Shown: positions 1 through 8,892, numbered from the stretch's first letter. The stretch: 64,000 nucleotides of DNA from Veillonella sp. T11011-6 (GCF_002959755.1 NZ_PPCW01000001.1:310001-374000), one strand, 5' to 3'. Numbers and translations: made by a program. Notes: generated from the letters alone by a model not told the origin.

Positions 1-212
1 AAAAATCTATCGAAGCAGGCAACATCGAAGATATCAAAAAAGACAGTGAAGCTTTGGAACAACCATTACATAAATTAGCTGAGCAAATGTATGCAGCAGC
101 ACAACAAGCTCAACAAGCAGCTGGTGGTGCAGAGCAAGGTCAACAACAAACAAAATCTGATGACAATGTAGTTGATGCTGATTACACAGTAGTGGATGAC
201 GATAAGAAATAA
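1..212 (+). CDS. dnaK: DnaK chaperone, C-terminal end (partial)
   Basis: Seen: an open frame (codons start at base 3) runs in from the left edge and ends with TAA at 210-212, giving the last 69 residues. It has the charged helical lid followed by a Gln/Ala-rich linker and an acidic end, VVDDDKK, as in bacterial DnaK (Hsp70). The family binds exposed hydrophobic peptides in an ATP-driven cycle with DnaJ and GrpE in the cytoplasm; the acidic tail is the usual C-terminal segment. dnaJ begins 16 bases downstream, so the two are probably cotranscribed. The ATPase and substrate-binding domains lie outside the window. Confidence 0.93.
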   Translation, partial: KSIEAGNIEDIKKDSEALEQPLHKLAEQMYAAAQQAQQAAGGAEQGQQQTKSDDNVVDADYTVVDDDKK

Positions 213-228
213 GAAGGGTTGGTAACTA

Positions 229-1386
229 ATGGCACGTGATTATTATGACATCTTAGGGGTCAGTAAAAATGCCTCTCAAGATGAAATCAAAAAGGCCTTC
301 CGTAAAAAGGCACGCCAATACCATCCAGATGTAAATAAAGATAATCCAAAGGAAGCGGAAGCAAAATTTAAAGAAGCAAACGAAGCTTACGAAGTATTGT
401 CTGATGAAACTAAAAAAGCTCAATATGACCAATTCGGCCACGACGCCTTCAAACAAGGAGGCGGCGCTGGCGCTGGTGGTTTCCAAGGTGGCTTTGGCGG
501 TTTTGGTGGTCAAGCTGGGGGCTTTGGTGATATCTTTGGCGATATTTTTGGTGGCATGTTTGGCGGTGGTCGCCAACAACAAGGTCCTCAAAAAGGTAAT
601 GACTTGCGCGAAGATATCGATATTTCCTTTGAAGATGCAGCCTTTGGTAAATCTATGGAAATAGAAGTGCATCGTCATGAAGAATGTGATCACTGTCATG
701 GTACTGGTGGTGAACCAGGATCTCGTGTCGATACTTGTCCAAACTGTCATGGTTCTGGTCAAGAAGCGGTTATTCAAAATACTCCATTTGGACGTATGCA
801 ATCCGTTCGCACTTGTTCTCGCTGTCATGGTACTGGTAAAAGCATTGAAAAACCTTGTTCTAAATGCCGTGGTACAGGTGAAATGCTTGCAAAACGCAAG
901 ATTTCTATTAAAATTCCAGCAGGTGTAGATAGTGGTTCTCGCTTACGCGTTGCTAATGAAGGTGAACCAGGTATTTTGGGCGGTCCTAAGGGTGACCTTT
1001 ACGTATATATCTTTGTTCGTCCTCATAAGGAATTTGAACGAAATGGTAATGACGTTATTAGCCGTGTGAATATTAGCTTTGCTCAAGCTGCATTAGGTGC
1101 GACTATACAAGTTAACACCTTAGATGGTAAAGTAGAGTTAAAGATTCCGGAAGGTACTCAAACGGGAACGGCATTCCGCGTAAAGGGCAAAGGTATTCCA
1201 TATTTGCGTAACCCTAAGCAACGTGGGGACCAACATATTGTGGTAACTGTTCAAACGCCTAAGAAGTTGACAGATACTCAACGTGAGTTATTATTACGCT
1301 TTGCAAACGAAAGTAACGAAGATGTAAATAACTTACAAGTGAGCAAAAGTCTCTTTGAAAAAATTAAGGACGTTTTGACTAAATGA
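229..1386 (+). CDS. dnaJ: Chaperone protein DnaJ (Hsp40)
   Basis: Cytoplasmic co-chaperone that stimulates DnaK ATPase and delivers substrates. 385 residues, the normal length for type I DnaJ. Seen: N-terminal J domain with HPD at residues 32-34; Gly/Phe-rich linker about 76-120; zinc domain about 153-217 with four CxxCxGxG repeats ([32 protein letters not shown]); then the two beta-barrel C-terminal domains. A ribosome binding site (AAGAAGG) precedes the ATG. Directly follows dnaK. No CIRCE operator is visible, but the promoter of the operon is outside the window. Confidence 0.98.
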   Translation: MARDYYDILGVSKNASQDEIKKAFRKKARQYHPDVNKDNPKEAEAKFKEANEAYEVLSDETKKAQYDQFGHDAFKQGGGAGAGGFQGGFGGFGGQAGGFGDIFGDIFGGMFGGGRQQQGPQKGNDLREDIDISFEDAAFGKSMEIEVHRHEECDHCHGTGGEPGSRVDTCPNCHGSGQEAVIQNTPFGRMQSVRTCSRCHGTGKSIEKPCSKCRGTGEMLAKRKISIKIPAGVDSGSRLRVANEGEPGILGGPKGDLYVYIFVRPHKEFERNGNDVISRVNISFAQAALGATIQVNTLDGKVELKIPEGTQTGTAFRVKGKGIPYLRNPKQRGDQHIVVTVQTPKKLTDTQRELLLRFANESNEDVNNLQVSKSLFEKIKDVLTK

Positions 1387-1441
1387 ACAGCTCATGTGAA
1401 GGAATGGTTTGTTCCGTCACATTCCCTATAAAGGAGCATAT

Positions 1442-2305
1442 ATGCAGTGGATAGAAGTATCCATTGTCTGTGAAAGAGTAGCCACCGATGAGGTGACTAC
1501 TCTTTTTGACGATTATGCAGACAATGGAATTATAGAAGAAGATGTAGAAAATCAACCAAATTTAATTAAATTAACTATGTATGCAGATCCATCATTGGAC
1601 TCTAATACAATTAAGTCAGACTTAGAAAAACGTCTTACAGAAGCAAATATTAGTGTCACATCTGTTGATACAAATATATTAGATGAATCTACATGGCTTA
1701 ATTCTTGGCAGCAATATATTGAACCTACAGAAATTCTACCTAATTTAATTATTAAACCTGCTTGGCAAGAATATGATAACGTCGACAATAAAACAATTAT
1801 AGAAATCGATTCCGATATTTCCTTTGGTACTGGTTCCCATGAAACGACTAGAACTTGTGCAGAGCTTTTAAAAGTTTATAGTGAATCTATGAATCTTGAT
1901 ACGGTTACATGTTTAGATATCGGTACTGGCACTGGTATTCTTTTATTGGTAGCAGCTCATTTAGGTATTAAACATTTGGTTGGTATTGATATAGAAGAGT
2001 ATGCAGCGAGTCAAGCTCGTATTAACTGTGAGAATAATCATGTATCTGCAGAGATTATTTGTGGTAATTTGGATAGTGATTTCAATGGTACGGCCCAATT
2101 AATTTTAGCTAACTTAACAGTGGATCCACTTAAAATACTATTACCTCAAATTGGTAATAAACTTGATGATAATGGTATCTTAATTATTAGTGGTATTATT
2201 GATGATCGGTATGATGAAATCTTGCCGTATATCACTGAATATTGGCATATTATAGAGGAACGCGTGGCGGGCCCTTGGCATACCTTTGCGTTAGAAAAGC
2301 TATGA
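1442..2305 (+). CDS. prmA: Ribosomal protein L11 methyltransferase
   Basis: Probable SAM-dependent methyltransferase that methylates ribosomal protein L11. 287 residues from the ATG at 1442, chosen because AAAGGAG lies just before it; an upstream in-frame start at 1409 has no such site. Seen: the SAM-binding motif DIGTGTGILLL mid-protein, a preceding FGTGSHETTR loop and the NLTVDPL motif after it (the N-x-x-x-[DP] region typical of PrmA). Lies between dnaJ and rsmE, the usual Bacillota order. Its TGA overlaps the rsmE start as ATGA, indicating translational coupling. Confidence 0.95.
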   Translation: MQWIEVSIVCERVATDEVTTLFDDYADNGIIEEDVENQPNLIKLTMYADPSLDSNTIKSDLEKRLTEANISVTSVDTNILDESTWLNSWQQYIEPTEILPNLIIKPAWQEYDNVDNKTIIEIDSDISFGTGSHETTRTCAELLKVYSESMNLDTVTCLDIGTGTGILLLVAAHLGIKHLVGIDIEEYAASQARINCENNHVSAEIICGNLDSDFNGTAQLILANLTVDPLKILLPQIGNKLDDNGILIISGIIDDRYDEILPYITEYWHIIEERVAGPWHTFALEKL

Positions 2306-3033
2306 AGAAAATATTTATCCCTACACCATTAGATGAAAGAATAGAATTACCGAAAGATGTGACACATCATGTGTTACATGTATTTCGTCATAATATGGAA
2401 AAACCCATTACTGTAACGGGCAGTGATAATCGTTGTGGTATCTATCAGATTACCGATGAAGTTGATGGTATAGCACAAGCTAAACTTATAGAATATGTAG
2501 CGACTGATGTATCGTCGTATCGAACTATTCTAGTTCAATCCTTATTGAAAGGTGAAAAGTTAGAATGGGTATTACAAAAGGCGACGGAGTTAAATGTAGA
2601 TACCATTTATCTTGTATCTACTGCTAACTGTGTAGCTAAATATGATGAAAAAAAATTACAATCAAAAGTCAGTCGTTGGGAAAAAATTATGCTAGAAGCA
2701 GCCCAACAATGTGGCCGCAATCAACTGCCCACACTTGTGGTAGGTGAAACGCTTTCACAAGTCCTTAAAATCGAGTCTGATGCATTAAAATTAGTGGCCT
2801 ATGAAAATGAAGATGGACATACTATTAAGACTGCACTTCAATCAATACACACTAATCAAACTATAACTGATATTCTAATCTGTATTGGTCCTGAAGGGGG
2901 CTATCAAGAGAAGGAAATCAATGCTATTATAGAGAGTGGTGGAAAATCAGTTTCTCTTGGTAATACTATTTTACGAGCAGAAACTGCTGCCATTGGATCA
3001 TTAGCAATGATTCAATATGAATTAGAACTATAA
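2302..3033 (+). CDS. rsmE: 16S rRNA (uracil(1498)-N(3))-methyltransferase
   Basis: SPOUT-class methyltransferase modifying U1498 of 16S rRNA (family knowledge). 243 residues from ATG 2302, which overlaps the prmA stop as ATGA; a longer in-frame start inside prmA (2242) was rejected. Seen: N-terminal PUA-like region with HHVLHVFR, central QSLLKGEKLEWVLQKATEL, and the SPOUT knot signatures CIGPEGGYQEKEI and LGNTILRAETAAI near the C-terminus, which bind SAM. mtaB follows 24 bases later, likely in the same operon. Confidence 0.95.
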   Translation: MKKIFIPTPLDERIELPKDVTHHVLHVFRHNMEKPITVTGSDNRCGIYQITDEVDGIAQAKLIEYVATDVSSYRTILVQSLLKGEKLEWVLQKATELNVDTIYLVSTANCVAKYDEKKLQSKVSRWEKIMLEAAQQCGRNQLPTLVVGETLSQVLKIESDALKLVAYENEDGHTIKTALQSIHTNQTITDILICIGPEGGYQEKEINAIIESGGKSVSLGNTILRAETAAIGSLAMIQYELEL

Positions 3034-3057
3034 ATTAAATAAGAATAGAGAGGTGCA

Positions 3058-4353
3058 ATGAAAACCGTTGCTTTTACAACCTTGGGCTGTCGTGTCAATC
3101 AGTATGACACAGATGCTATGAAAGGTTTATTTTTACAAAATAATTACGAAGCAGTAGACTTTGATGAAAAAGCTGATATATATGTAATTAATACATGTTC
3201 TGTAACGAATATGGGGGAAAAGAAATCCCGTCAATTGATTCGGAAAGCAAAACGCCAAAATGAAGATGCTTATGTAATCGTTACTGGTTGTTATGCTCAG
3301 CTTGATCCAGATGCGATTGCTGCTATTGATGGTGTTAACCTTGTTATAGGTACAAATAATCGCTCTAAAATTGTGGAATTAGTAGAACAATTAGAATCTA
3401 CAGAACGTCAAATTAATGCTGTGCGCGATATCATGAACGAATCCAATTTTGAGGAAATGCCATTATATGGTAATGAATCTGATAAGGCTCGTGCTTTCAT
3501 GAAAATTCAAGAAGGTTGTAATAACTATTGCGCCTTTTGTATCATTCCTTATACTCGAGGAAAATTGAAATCTCGTAAAGTGGATGATATTGTACAAGAA
3601 GCAAAACGTTTAGTAGAACATGGATTTCATGAAATCGTATTAACAGGTATACATTTGGGGAATTATGGTGTAGAATTGCCAGGTCGCCCTACATTAGCCG
3701 ATGTAGTAAAAGCTTTATTAGAGATTCCTAATTTATATCGTATTCGTTTCGGGTCTATTGAGTCTGTAGAGGTTTCTGATGAGTTAGTAGAATTAATGGC
3801 TACTAATAAACGTGTTTGTCCACATTTACATTTACCACTACAAGCTGGTTCTGATCATGTATTACAATTGATGAAACGCCACTATACATTACAAGAATAT
3901 AAAGACTTGATTGCAAATTTACGTTCTCGTATTAAAGATTTATCTATTACGACTGATATCATTGCAGGATTCCCACAAGAAACAGATGAAGATTTTGAAG
4001 AAACATTGAATACAGTACGTGAAATTGGATTTACCCATATTCATGCCTTCCCATACTCTATTCGTGAGGGCACACCTGCAGCTATTATGTCTGATCAAGT
4101 ACCTGAAGCCGTTAAAAAGACCCGTGTAGCACTTTTGAATGGTCTTAGCCAATCTGGTTATGAAGCATACGCAAAATCTCGCATTGGTAAGCCTGGTGAG
4201 ATTCTCATCGAAAAGGAAGAGAATGGATATTATATGGGCTTAACAAATGAGTATGTAAATGGTAAAGTAAAGTCTGATGGATTACATAAGATTGGTGATC
4301 TAATCGGAGGTACTGTTGTAGGTTTAGAAAATAATTATTTAATTATTGAATAA
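3058..4353 (+). CDS. mtaB: tRNA t6A37 methylthiotransferase MtaB
   Basis: Radical-SAM enzyme that adds a methylthio group to t6A at tRNA position 37 (ms2t6A). 431 residues. Seen: N-terminal UPF0004 domain with three cluster cysteines (LGCRVNQYDTD, NTCSVTN, VTGCYAQ); radical-SAM cluster motif CNNYCAFC with cysteines near 154, 158 and 161; C-terminal TRAM-like region. The LGCRVNQYDTD form separates MtaB from MiaB and RimO. GAGAGG precedes the ATG. HIT gene follows after 11 bases. Confidence 0.95.
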   Translation: MKTVAFTTLGCRVNQYDTDAMKGLFLQNNYEAVDFDEKADIYVINTCSVTNMGEKKSRQLIRKAKRQNEDAYVIVTGCYAQLDPDAIAAIDGVNLVIGTNNRSKIVELVEQLESTERQINAVRDIMNESNFEEMPLYGNESDKARAFMKIQEGCNNYCAFCIIPYTRGKLKSRKVDDIVQEAKRLVEHGFHEIVLTGIHLGNYGVELPGRPTLADVVKALLEIPNLYRIRFGSIESVEVSDELVELMATNKRVCPHLHLPLQAGSDHVLQLMKRHYTLQEYKDLIANLRSRIKDLSITTDIIAGFPQETDEDFEETLNTVREIGFTHIHAFPYSIREGTPAAIMSDQVPEAVKKTRVALLNGLSQSGYEAYAKSRIGKPGEILIEKEENGYYMGLTNEYVNGKVKSDGLHKIGDLIGGTVVGLENNYLIIE

Positions 4354-4364
4354 GGAGTTATCGT

Positions 4365-4709
4365 ATGAGTGACTGCATTTTCTGTAAAATTATCAATGGT
4401 GAAATTCCATCTAAAAAAGTATTAGAAAACGATAAATTTTATGCATTCCATGATATTGAACCAGTGAAAAAAGTACATGTTCTTATTGTGCCAAAAAATC
4501 ACGTAGCTAACATTGCTCATCTTACTGATAAAAATGAAGACTATGTAGAAGGTTTATTGCCATTCGTGCGTGATGTTGCAAAAGAACTTGGTATTTCCAA
4601 AGATGGCTATCGTTTGATTTTTAATACTGGCGCAAAAGCAGGTCAAACTGTATTCCATATGCATGCACATCTTTTAGGTGGCGAAGAAATGGGCTGGCCA
4701 GAAGCTTAA
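4365..4709 (+). CDS. HIT family nucleotide hydrolase (HinT type)
   Basis: Small histidine-triad hydrolase, 114 residues, matching HinT-like purine nucleoside phosphoramidases. Seen: N-terminal CIFCKIINGEIPS with a zinc-type CxxC, the FHDIEPV strand, and the catalytic triad HMHAH at 98-102, followed by LLGGEEMGWP. Substrates in vivo are uncertain for this family. AAGGAG precedes the ATG, 11 bases after mtaB, so it is probably the last gene of the dnaK-mtaB operon. rpsU downstream has its own strong promoter. Confidence 0.93.
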   Translation: MSDCIFCKIINGEIPSKKVLENDKFYAFHDIEPVKKVHVLIVPKNHVANIAHLTDKNEDYVEGLLPFVRDVAKELGISKDGYRLIFNTGAKAGQTVFHMHAHLLGGEEMGWPEA

Positions 4710-4774
4710 AATTGAGTATAATGTATTCTTTTTATAATACTTATTAAAATTCCTATAAAATATACCGGAAAATA

Positions 4775-4803
4775 TTGACAACATCTATACCTATACATAT
4801 AAT
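4775..4803 (+). promoter_or_regulatory. Consensus sigma-A type promoter of rpsU
   Basis: Seen: TTGACA (4775-4780) and TATAAT (4798-4803) separated by exactly 17 bases, a perfect match to the vegetative consensus. Transcription would begin near 4810, giving a leader of about 55 bases that ends in a strong GGAGGGAGGG ribosome binding site before rpsU. Confidence 0.88.
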
Positions 4804-4866
4804 ATTATATGTGCGTATGTAAATTATCAGCACTTCCCGAGATTATTTTTGGAGGGAGGGATATAG

Positions 4867-5046
4867 ATGTCTGAAATCAAAGTCGGTAAAAACGAAACGC
4901 TTGAAAGTGCTCTTCGTCGATTCAAACGCTCCTGCCAAAAAGCGGGTGTTTTGTCTGAAGTAAGAAAACGCGAACACTACGAAAAACCAAGCGTAAAAAG
5001 AAAGAAAAAATCTGAAGCAGCAAGAAAACGCAAATTCAGAGCATAA
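4867..5046 (+). CDS. rpsU: 30S ribosomal protein S21
   Basis: Component of the 30S subunit involved in initiation. 59 residues: starts [10 protein letters not shown] and ends in a Lys/Arg-rich tail ([16 protein letters not shown]) typical of S21. Seen: ATG at 4867 behind GGAGGGAGGG; consensus promoter at 4775-4803; own terminator at 5054-5100. The rpsU-yqeY order is common in Bacillota. It has a normal family length although it is very short. Confidence 0.97.
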   Translation: MSEIKVGKNETLESALRRFKRSCQKAGVLSEVRKREHYEKPSVKRKKKSEAARKRKFRA

Positions 5047-5053
5047 GATGATT

Positions 5054-5108
5054 ACCCTAATTCTGCCTTTTCATGGCTTCATGAAATCCAGAATTAGGGT
5101 TTCTTTAT
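5054..5108 (+). terminator. Hairpin terminator after rpsU
   Basis: Perfect 12-bp inverted repeat (5054-5065 with 5089-5100, ACCCTAATTCTG arm) eight bases past the rpsU stop, with a 23-base loop and a short T-rich run TTTCTTT. The tail is weak, so some transcription may continue into yqeY, which starts at 5128. Confidence 0.72.
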
Positions 5109-5127
5109 ATATAAAATAGGAGGAACT

Positions 5128-5571
5128 ATGAGCTTAAAAGATCAATTAAAAGAAGATATGAAAGCGGCTATGAAAGCGCGTGAAGAAGGTAAAACTGCTC
5201 TTTCTGTAATTCGCATGGTTAATAGTGCTATTAAAAATACAGAAATCAATGATAAAGTAGAACTTGATGATAATGGTATTCTTGGTATTTTGGCAAAAGA
5301 AATGAAAACTCGTCAAGACTCGTTAACTGAGTTTGAAAAAGCTGGCCGTGAAGATTTGATCTCTCATGTAAAAGAGGAAATGGCAGTTCTTCAAAAATAT
5401 TTACCAGCTCAAATGAGTGAAGATGAAATTCGCACTGTTGTAAAAGAAGCTATTGCAGCCTGTGGCGATGCTGTAAACATGGGTAATGTTATGAAACATG
5501 TAATGCCAAAAACTAAAGGCCGTGCAGATGGTAAAGTAGTTAATAATATCGTTAAAGAATTACTTGGATAA
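5128..5571 (+). CDS. GatB/YqeY domain protein
   Basis: 147-residue helical protein of the YqeY family, related to the tRNA-binding tail domain of the GatB amidotransferase subunit. Its biochemical role is not established; a link with tRNA or translation is inferred from the domain. Seen: MSLKDQLKEDMKAAMKAREEGKTALSVIRM start region characteristic of the family, and the C-terminal MGNVMKHVMPKTKGRADGK segment. AGGAGG precedes the ATG. Located after rpsU as in many Bacillota. Confidence 0.93.
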   Translation: MSLKDQLKEDMKAAMKAREEGKTALSVIRMVNSAIKNTEINDKVELDDNGILGILAKEMKTRQDSLTEFEKAGREDLISHVKEEMAVLQKYLPAQMSEDEIRTVVKEAIAACGDAVNMGNVMKHVMPKTKGRADGKVVNNIVKELLG

Positions 5572-5681
5572 TCAATTATAAATATAGAAGTAAACATTTC
5601 ATATAGTCAGTATTTTCGATACATCAAAATAGAACTCTTAACCCCATAGTTAAGAAAATAATGAAATTCTATAGAAAGTTA

Positions 5682-5711
5682 TTGACATATATTTTTACTG
5701 TATGATATTAT
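5682..5711 (+). promoter_or_regulatory. Promoter of the glutamine synthetase leader
   Basis: Seen: TTGACA (5682-5687) followed after 18 bases by TATTAT (5706-5711). A transcript would begin near 5718, well upstream of the start codon at 5809, leaving a leader of about 90 bases that contains the terminator-like hairpin at 5738-5790. Confidence 0.7.
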
Positions 5712-5737
5712 GAGTGCAACAAAATAATTGGTCAACG

Positions 5738-5795
5738 AAGACTCCACTTTAGATATATGGAATATATATCTATTTGTTGGAGTCTTTTTATTTTT
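5738..5795 (+). promoter_or_regulatory. Leader terminator (attenuator) before glutamine synthetase
   Basis: Seen: long hairpin in which AAGACTCCA (5738-5746) pairs with TGGAGTCTT (5778-5786) and an inner arm AGATATAT (5751-5758) pairs with ATATATCT (5764-5771), followed at once by TTTTTATTTTTA and then the AGGAGG site. An intrinsic terminator between promoter and ribosome binding site implies transcription attenuation. A partial alternative pairing exists between 5717-5726 and 5771-5779 which would break the terminator top. The signal it answers to is unknown. Confidence 0.7.
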
Positions 5796-5808
5796 AGGAG
5801 GAACCATT

Positions 5809-7713
5809 ATGACAAATACTAAAGATTTATTGTATTACATTCCAGCAGGTCAATATGGTAAAGAAGGTGTTCTTGCACTATTAGAACAACATCCAGAAAT
5901 TAAATTTGTATCTCTTGTAGGTATTGATTTAGCTGGTAATGATACAGATGAAAAAATTCCTATGGCAGCATTCTTTGATGATTATGAAGCATTCTTCGAA
6001 GGTCGTGCTGTTCAAACAGATGGTTCTTCTGTAGTACTTACAAATATTGCAACATTGAATAATGCACGTGTAGATATGTGGGGCGATCCAAGTGTAAACT
6101 GGTTTGTTGATTATAACTATGAAAATATCGATGAAGCAACAGGTTTACCAACTGGTACACTTCGTATTCCTGCATTCTTGATGCATAACTACCGTTATGT
6201 TGACTCTCGTTCTATCTTAAAAAATAGCTGTGATTATGTTCGTGCAGAACTATTATCCTTGATTAAAGAACATGGTCTACCTGGTATGCCTCATGTGAAA
6301 GCTGATGACGTTGTAGATATTATCTTTACATCTGCTACAGAATTGGAATTCTGGGTAAAAACTCCATCTAGAACTGTTACTAAAAAAGAATTGTCCGTAT
6401 CTCAAAAATTACAAGAACAATACTGGCAACGTACTCATGGTACAGTTCGTACTGCCTTAGAACAAGCAGTTGAACGCTTAGACCAATACGGTATGGTTGC
6501 AGAAATGGGCCATAAAGAAGTAGGTGGCGTTAAAGCTAAACTTGATGAAGATGGTCATGAAGCAGTTGTTTTAGAACAATTAGAAATTGACTGGAAATTC
6601 TCTAATAACCCATTACAAACAGCAGATAATGAATTACAAGCTCGTATTATCGTTCGTGAAGTGTTCCGTGAAAATGGTCTTGATGTAACATTCAATGCAA
6701 AACCTATTATTGGCGTAGCTGGTTCTGGTGAACATACACACTTTGGTGTTATGGCTAAATTGAAATCTGGTAAACTTGTAAACTTGTTCAGCCCAGAAGA
6801 TATGCGTAAAGAATCTGCTAGCTCCTTAGGTATTGGTGCTATCATGGGGTTATTGAAACACTATGAAGCAATCAATCCATTTATCAGTTCTACAACAGAC
6901 TCCTTAAATCGTTTAAAACCTGGCTTCGAAGCTCCTGTATGTATCGTTACATCTTTAGGTACTGATCCTTCCGAACCAAGCCGTAACCGTACAATCCTTT
7001 GTGGTTTGATTCGTGATATCGACAACCCTATGGCTACACGTTATGAATTGCGTTCTCCAAACCCTTACACAAATACATATACTGCATTAGCATTGATCTT
7101 CATCTCTGCATTTGATGGAATGAAATATGCTATTACATCTGGTAAAACACAAGCACAATTAGAAGCAGAGCTTTCCAAAGAAGTGGGTGAATCTGCTGAT
7201 TACCTTGCTACAAATCGTGCATATCGTACAGAAAAAGACGTATTCGATGATTTCACTCAAGAAGAACGTAATCAAATGTTTGGTGTTGCACCAGCCACTG
7301 TATGGGAAAATATTAAAGGTTACCATAACAATCCTGAATTAGTTGAAACATTAGCTCAAGGCAATGCATTCGCTAAAGACTTGATGGATTCCTTCATCGC
7401 ATCTATCTTGAAACGTTGGAAACTTGTATTGGCTCACCGCTTAATTCCTGATAATCTTGATACAGTTCGTAAGATGGTAGCTATTCATACTGATAGCCGT
7501 AATAGTGTAGACGATAAACGTTTTGCAGAAGTTAATGACTTACGTTTCTATCTTGCTAAAGATAGCGATGATCGCAAATCTTTATTCACTCGTTTAATCG
7601 ATGCACTTAATGCTGGTGAATATGACTTAGCATCTCAATTGCAAATTGAAATGAACGATAAAATGGAAGAATTAGAAGGTAAATATTCTAACTATGCAAA
7701 AAATATCTTCTAA
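5809..7713 (+). CDS. Glutamine synthetase, long form
   Basis: Catalyses glutamate + ammonia + ATP to glutamine. 634 residues, longer than the about 440-470 of ordinary GSI; the extra length lies in an extended N-terminal half and a helical C-terminal tail (ending EMNDKMEELEGKYSNYAKNIF-like). Seen: TELEFWVK (metal-binding Glu strand), AGSGEHTHFG (equivalent of the NGSGxHxH loop), RLKPGFEAPVC, PSRNRTI and the ELRSPNPYTNTY active-site segment. Start 5809 chosen because TAGGAGG lies 7-14 bases before it; upstream in-frame codons to 5728 run through the terminator hairpin and are leader. Monocistronic between an attenuated leader and a strong terminator. Confidence 0.9.
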   Translation: MTNTKDLLYYIPAGQYGKEGVLALLEQHPEIKFVSLVGIDLAGNDTDEKIPMAAFFDDYEAFFEGRAVQTDGSSVVLTNIATLNNARVDMWGDPSVNWFVDYNYENIDEATGLPTGTLRIPAFLMHNYRYVDSRSILKNSCDYVRAELLSLIKEHGLPGMPHVKADDVVDIIFTSATELEFWVKTPSRTVTKKELSVSQKLQEQYWQRTHGTVRTALEQAVERLDQYGMVAEMGHKEVGGVKAKLDEDGHEAVVLEQLEIDWKFSNNPLQTADNELQARIIVREVFRENGLDVTFNAKPIIGVAGSGEHTHFGVMAKLKSGKLVNLFSPEDMRKESASSLGIGAIMGLLKHYEAINPFISSTTDSLNRLKPGFEAPVCIVTSLGTDPSEPSRNRTILCGLIRDIDNPMATRYELRSPNPYTNTYTALALIFISAFDGMKYAITSGKTQAQLEAELSKEVGESADYLATNRAYRTEKDVFDDFTQEERNQMFGVAPATVWENIKGYHNNPELVETLAQGNAFAKDLMDSFIASILKRWKLVLAHRLIPDNLDTVRKMVAIHTDSRNSVDDKRFAEVNDLRFYLAKDSDDRKSLFTRLIDALNAGEYDLASQLQIEMNDKMEELEGKYSNYAKNIF

Positions 7714-7735
7714 TATTGGTTGATTTTATTGCTCA

Positions 7736-7768
7736 AAAAGGGCTCCTACATTTGTAGGAGCCCTTTTA
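7736..7768 (+). terminator. Strong terminator after glutamine synthetase
   Basis: Hairpin with about 14 paired bases (AAAAGGGCTCCTACA with TGTAGGAGCCCTTTT), a very small loop and flanking A and T runs, so it can work on both strands. It separates glutamine synthetase (+) from the convergent psiE-like gene (-). Confidence 0.9.
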
Positions 7769-7806
7769 TTCATATTAACTTTTTTATAATTTAGTTATTA
7801 AAGATA

Positions 7807-8202
7807 TTACTCATTATGTCCAATGAACTTTTCTACTAAAACTAAGCTACATACGAGTACAAGAATTGCAACAGACCAAATCAAATTATCAAATGCTGAT
7901 TCATGATCAATAATTAGAAGTCTTACAATTGCTGTAATACCAATATATAAAAAGAAATCAAGAGGGAAGTGGAAGTTATTTTTAAAGTATTTTACGATGA
8001 GTGCAATAAACTCAAAGTATAAGAAGAAGGTAATTAATTCTTCAATTAATAAAGAGTAAGTACTATAACCTTGGATATTTGCCCACGTAATAAATCCTAG
8101 ACTAATTAATGTATTAATAAGAGCAATACAAAGTGCAATGCCTACGCCAACAAGAGCTATATTTTTTATAGTTAATAATAATTTAGAAATACGAATCCAC
8201 AT
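7807..8202 (-). CDS. PsiE-like membrane protein
   Basis: 131 residues, four predicted membrane helices (about 10-32, 50-70, 78-96, 103-125). Seen: the segment FFLYFEFIALIVKYF followed by FPLDFFLYIGITAIVRLLIIDH, which matches the phosphate-starvation-inducible PsiE family. No biochemical function is established for the family. Lies on the minus strand downstream of the thiol peroxidase gene, from which it is separated by a terminator hairpin (8245-8274), so it has its own expression or depends on read-through. No Pho box was recognised. Confidence 0.8.
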   Translation of the reverse strand: MWIRISKLLLTIKNIALVGVGIALCIALINTLISLGFITWANIQGYSTYSLLIEELITFFLYFEFIALIVKYFKNNFHFPLDFFLYIGITAIVRLLIIDHESAFDNLIWSVAILVLVCSLVLVEKFIGHNE

Positions 8203-8244
8203 TTATAATTTACCTACAATAAAAATCTAAATACTATACCACAT

Positions 8245-8275
8245 AAAAAAGACCGTACACCGTACGGTCTTTTTA
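8245..8275 (-). terminator. Terminator after tpx
   Basis: Hairpin GACCGTAC (8251-8258) / GTACGGTC (8262-8269) with a 3-base loop, flanked by six A on the left and T run on the right. For the minus strand it follows the tpx stop at 8314 and ends in a U run. Confidence 0.85.
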
Positions 8276-8313
8276 CGATTACACCACAGTATAATCAAGA
8301 GAATATCTAAGGA

Positions 8314-8829
8314 TTAGATATCAGCTTTAATTGCTTCTAATGCAGCATCGAAGTTAACTGCTTGAGTTACTTCAGGAACGTATTCAACATAAGTCACTTT
8401 ATTTTCTTTGTTGATTACTACTACGCCACGAGTTAAAAGACGAAGTTCTTCAATCAAGAAGCCATAATTTTCACCGAAGGAAGCATCTTTGTGGTCAGAC
8501 AAAGTAATAACTTTATCTACGCCAGCAGCGCCACACCAACGTTTTTGAGCGAAAGGTAAGTCCATAGAGATTGTCAATACTACAACATCATCAGAAAGTG
8601 CTGTAGCATCTTGGTTGAACCAACGAGTTTGAGCGTCACAAACGCCTGTATCAAGGGAAGGAACAACGGAGATAACTTTTACTTTACCTTCGAAATCTTT
8701 TAATGTTTTAGCTTGTAAGTCGTTACTTAAAACTGTGAAGTCAGGAGCTTGTTGACCTACTTTAACTTCTGGGCCAACCAATGTGATAGGGCCACCTGCA
8801 AATGTTACTACACCAGTACGTTTTTCCAT
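8314..8829 (-). CDS. tpx: Thiol peroxidase (Tpx)
   Basis: Atypical 2-Cys peroxiredoxin that reduces hydrogen peroxide and alkyl hydroperoxides with thioredoxin. 171 residues. Seen: N-terminal [12 protein letters not shown] region; peroxidatic cysteine C64 in [15 protein letters not shown]; second cysteine C99 in [11 protein letters not shown], in the place of the Tpx resolving cysteine; C-terminal [27 protein letters not shown] precedes the start. A likely minus-strand promoter is TTTACT-17-TATACT at 8921-8893. Useful to an anaerobe exposed to oxygen (inference). Confidence 0.95.
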   Translation of the reverse strand: MEKRTGVVTFAGGPITLVGPEVKVGQQAPDFTVLSNDLQAKTLKDFEGKVKVISVVPSLDTGVCDAQTRWFNQDATALSDDVVVLTISMDLPFAQKRWCGAAGVDKVITLSDHKDASFGENYGFLIEELRLLTRGVVVINKENKVTYVEYVPEVTQAVNFDAALEAIKADI

Positions 8830-8892
8830 GTTGTATTCCTCCTAAGAGTTTTAATTCTAATTTATGTAAGGATACGTTTTGTATCTATGCAT

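Noticed and set aside
253-828. 191-codon open frame on the minus strand
   Set aside because: Lies entirely inside dnaJ on the opposite strand, has no ribosome binding site, and its composition is explained by the dnaJ codons.
4710-4770. Terminator after the HIT gene
   Set aside because: Only a weak GTAT/ATAC pairing around a T run; not strong enough to list.
5728-5808. In-frame N-terminal extension of glutamine synthetase
   Set aside because: It would translate the terminator hairpin and T run, and the strong AGGAGG lies after it; treated as leader.
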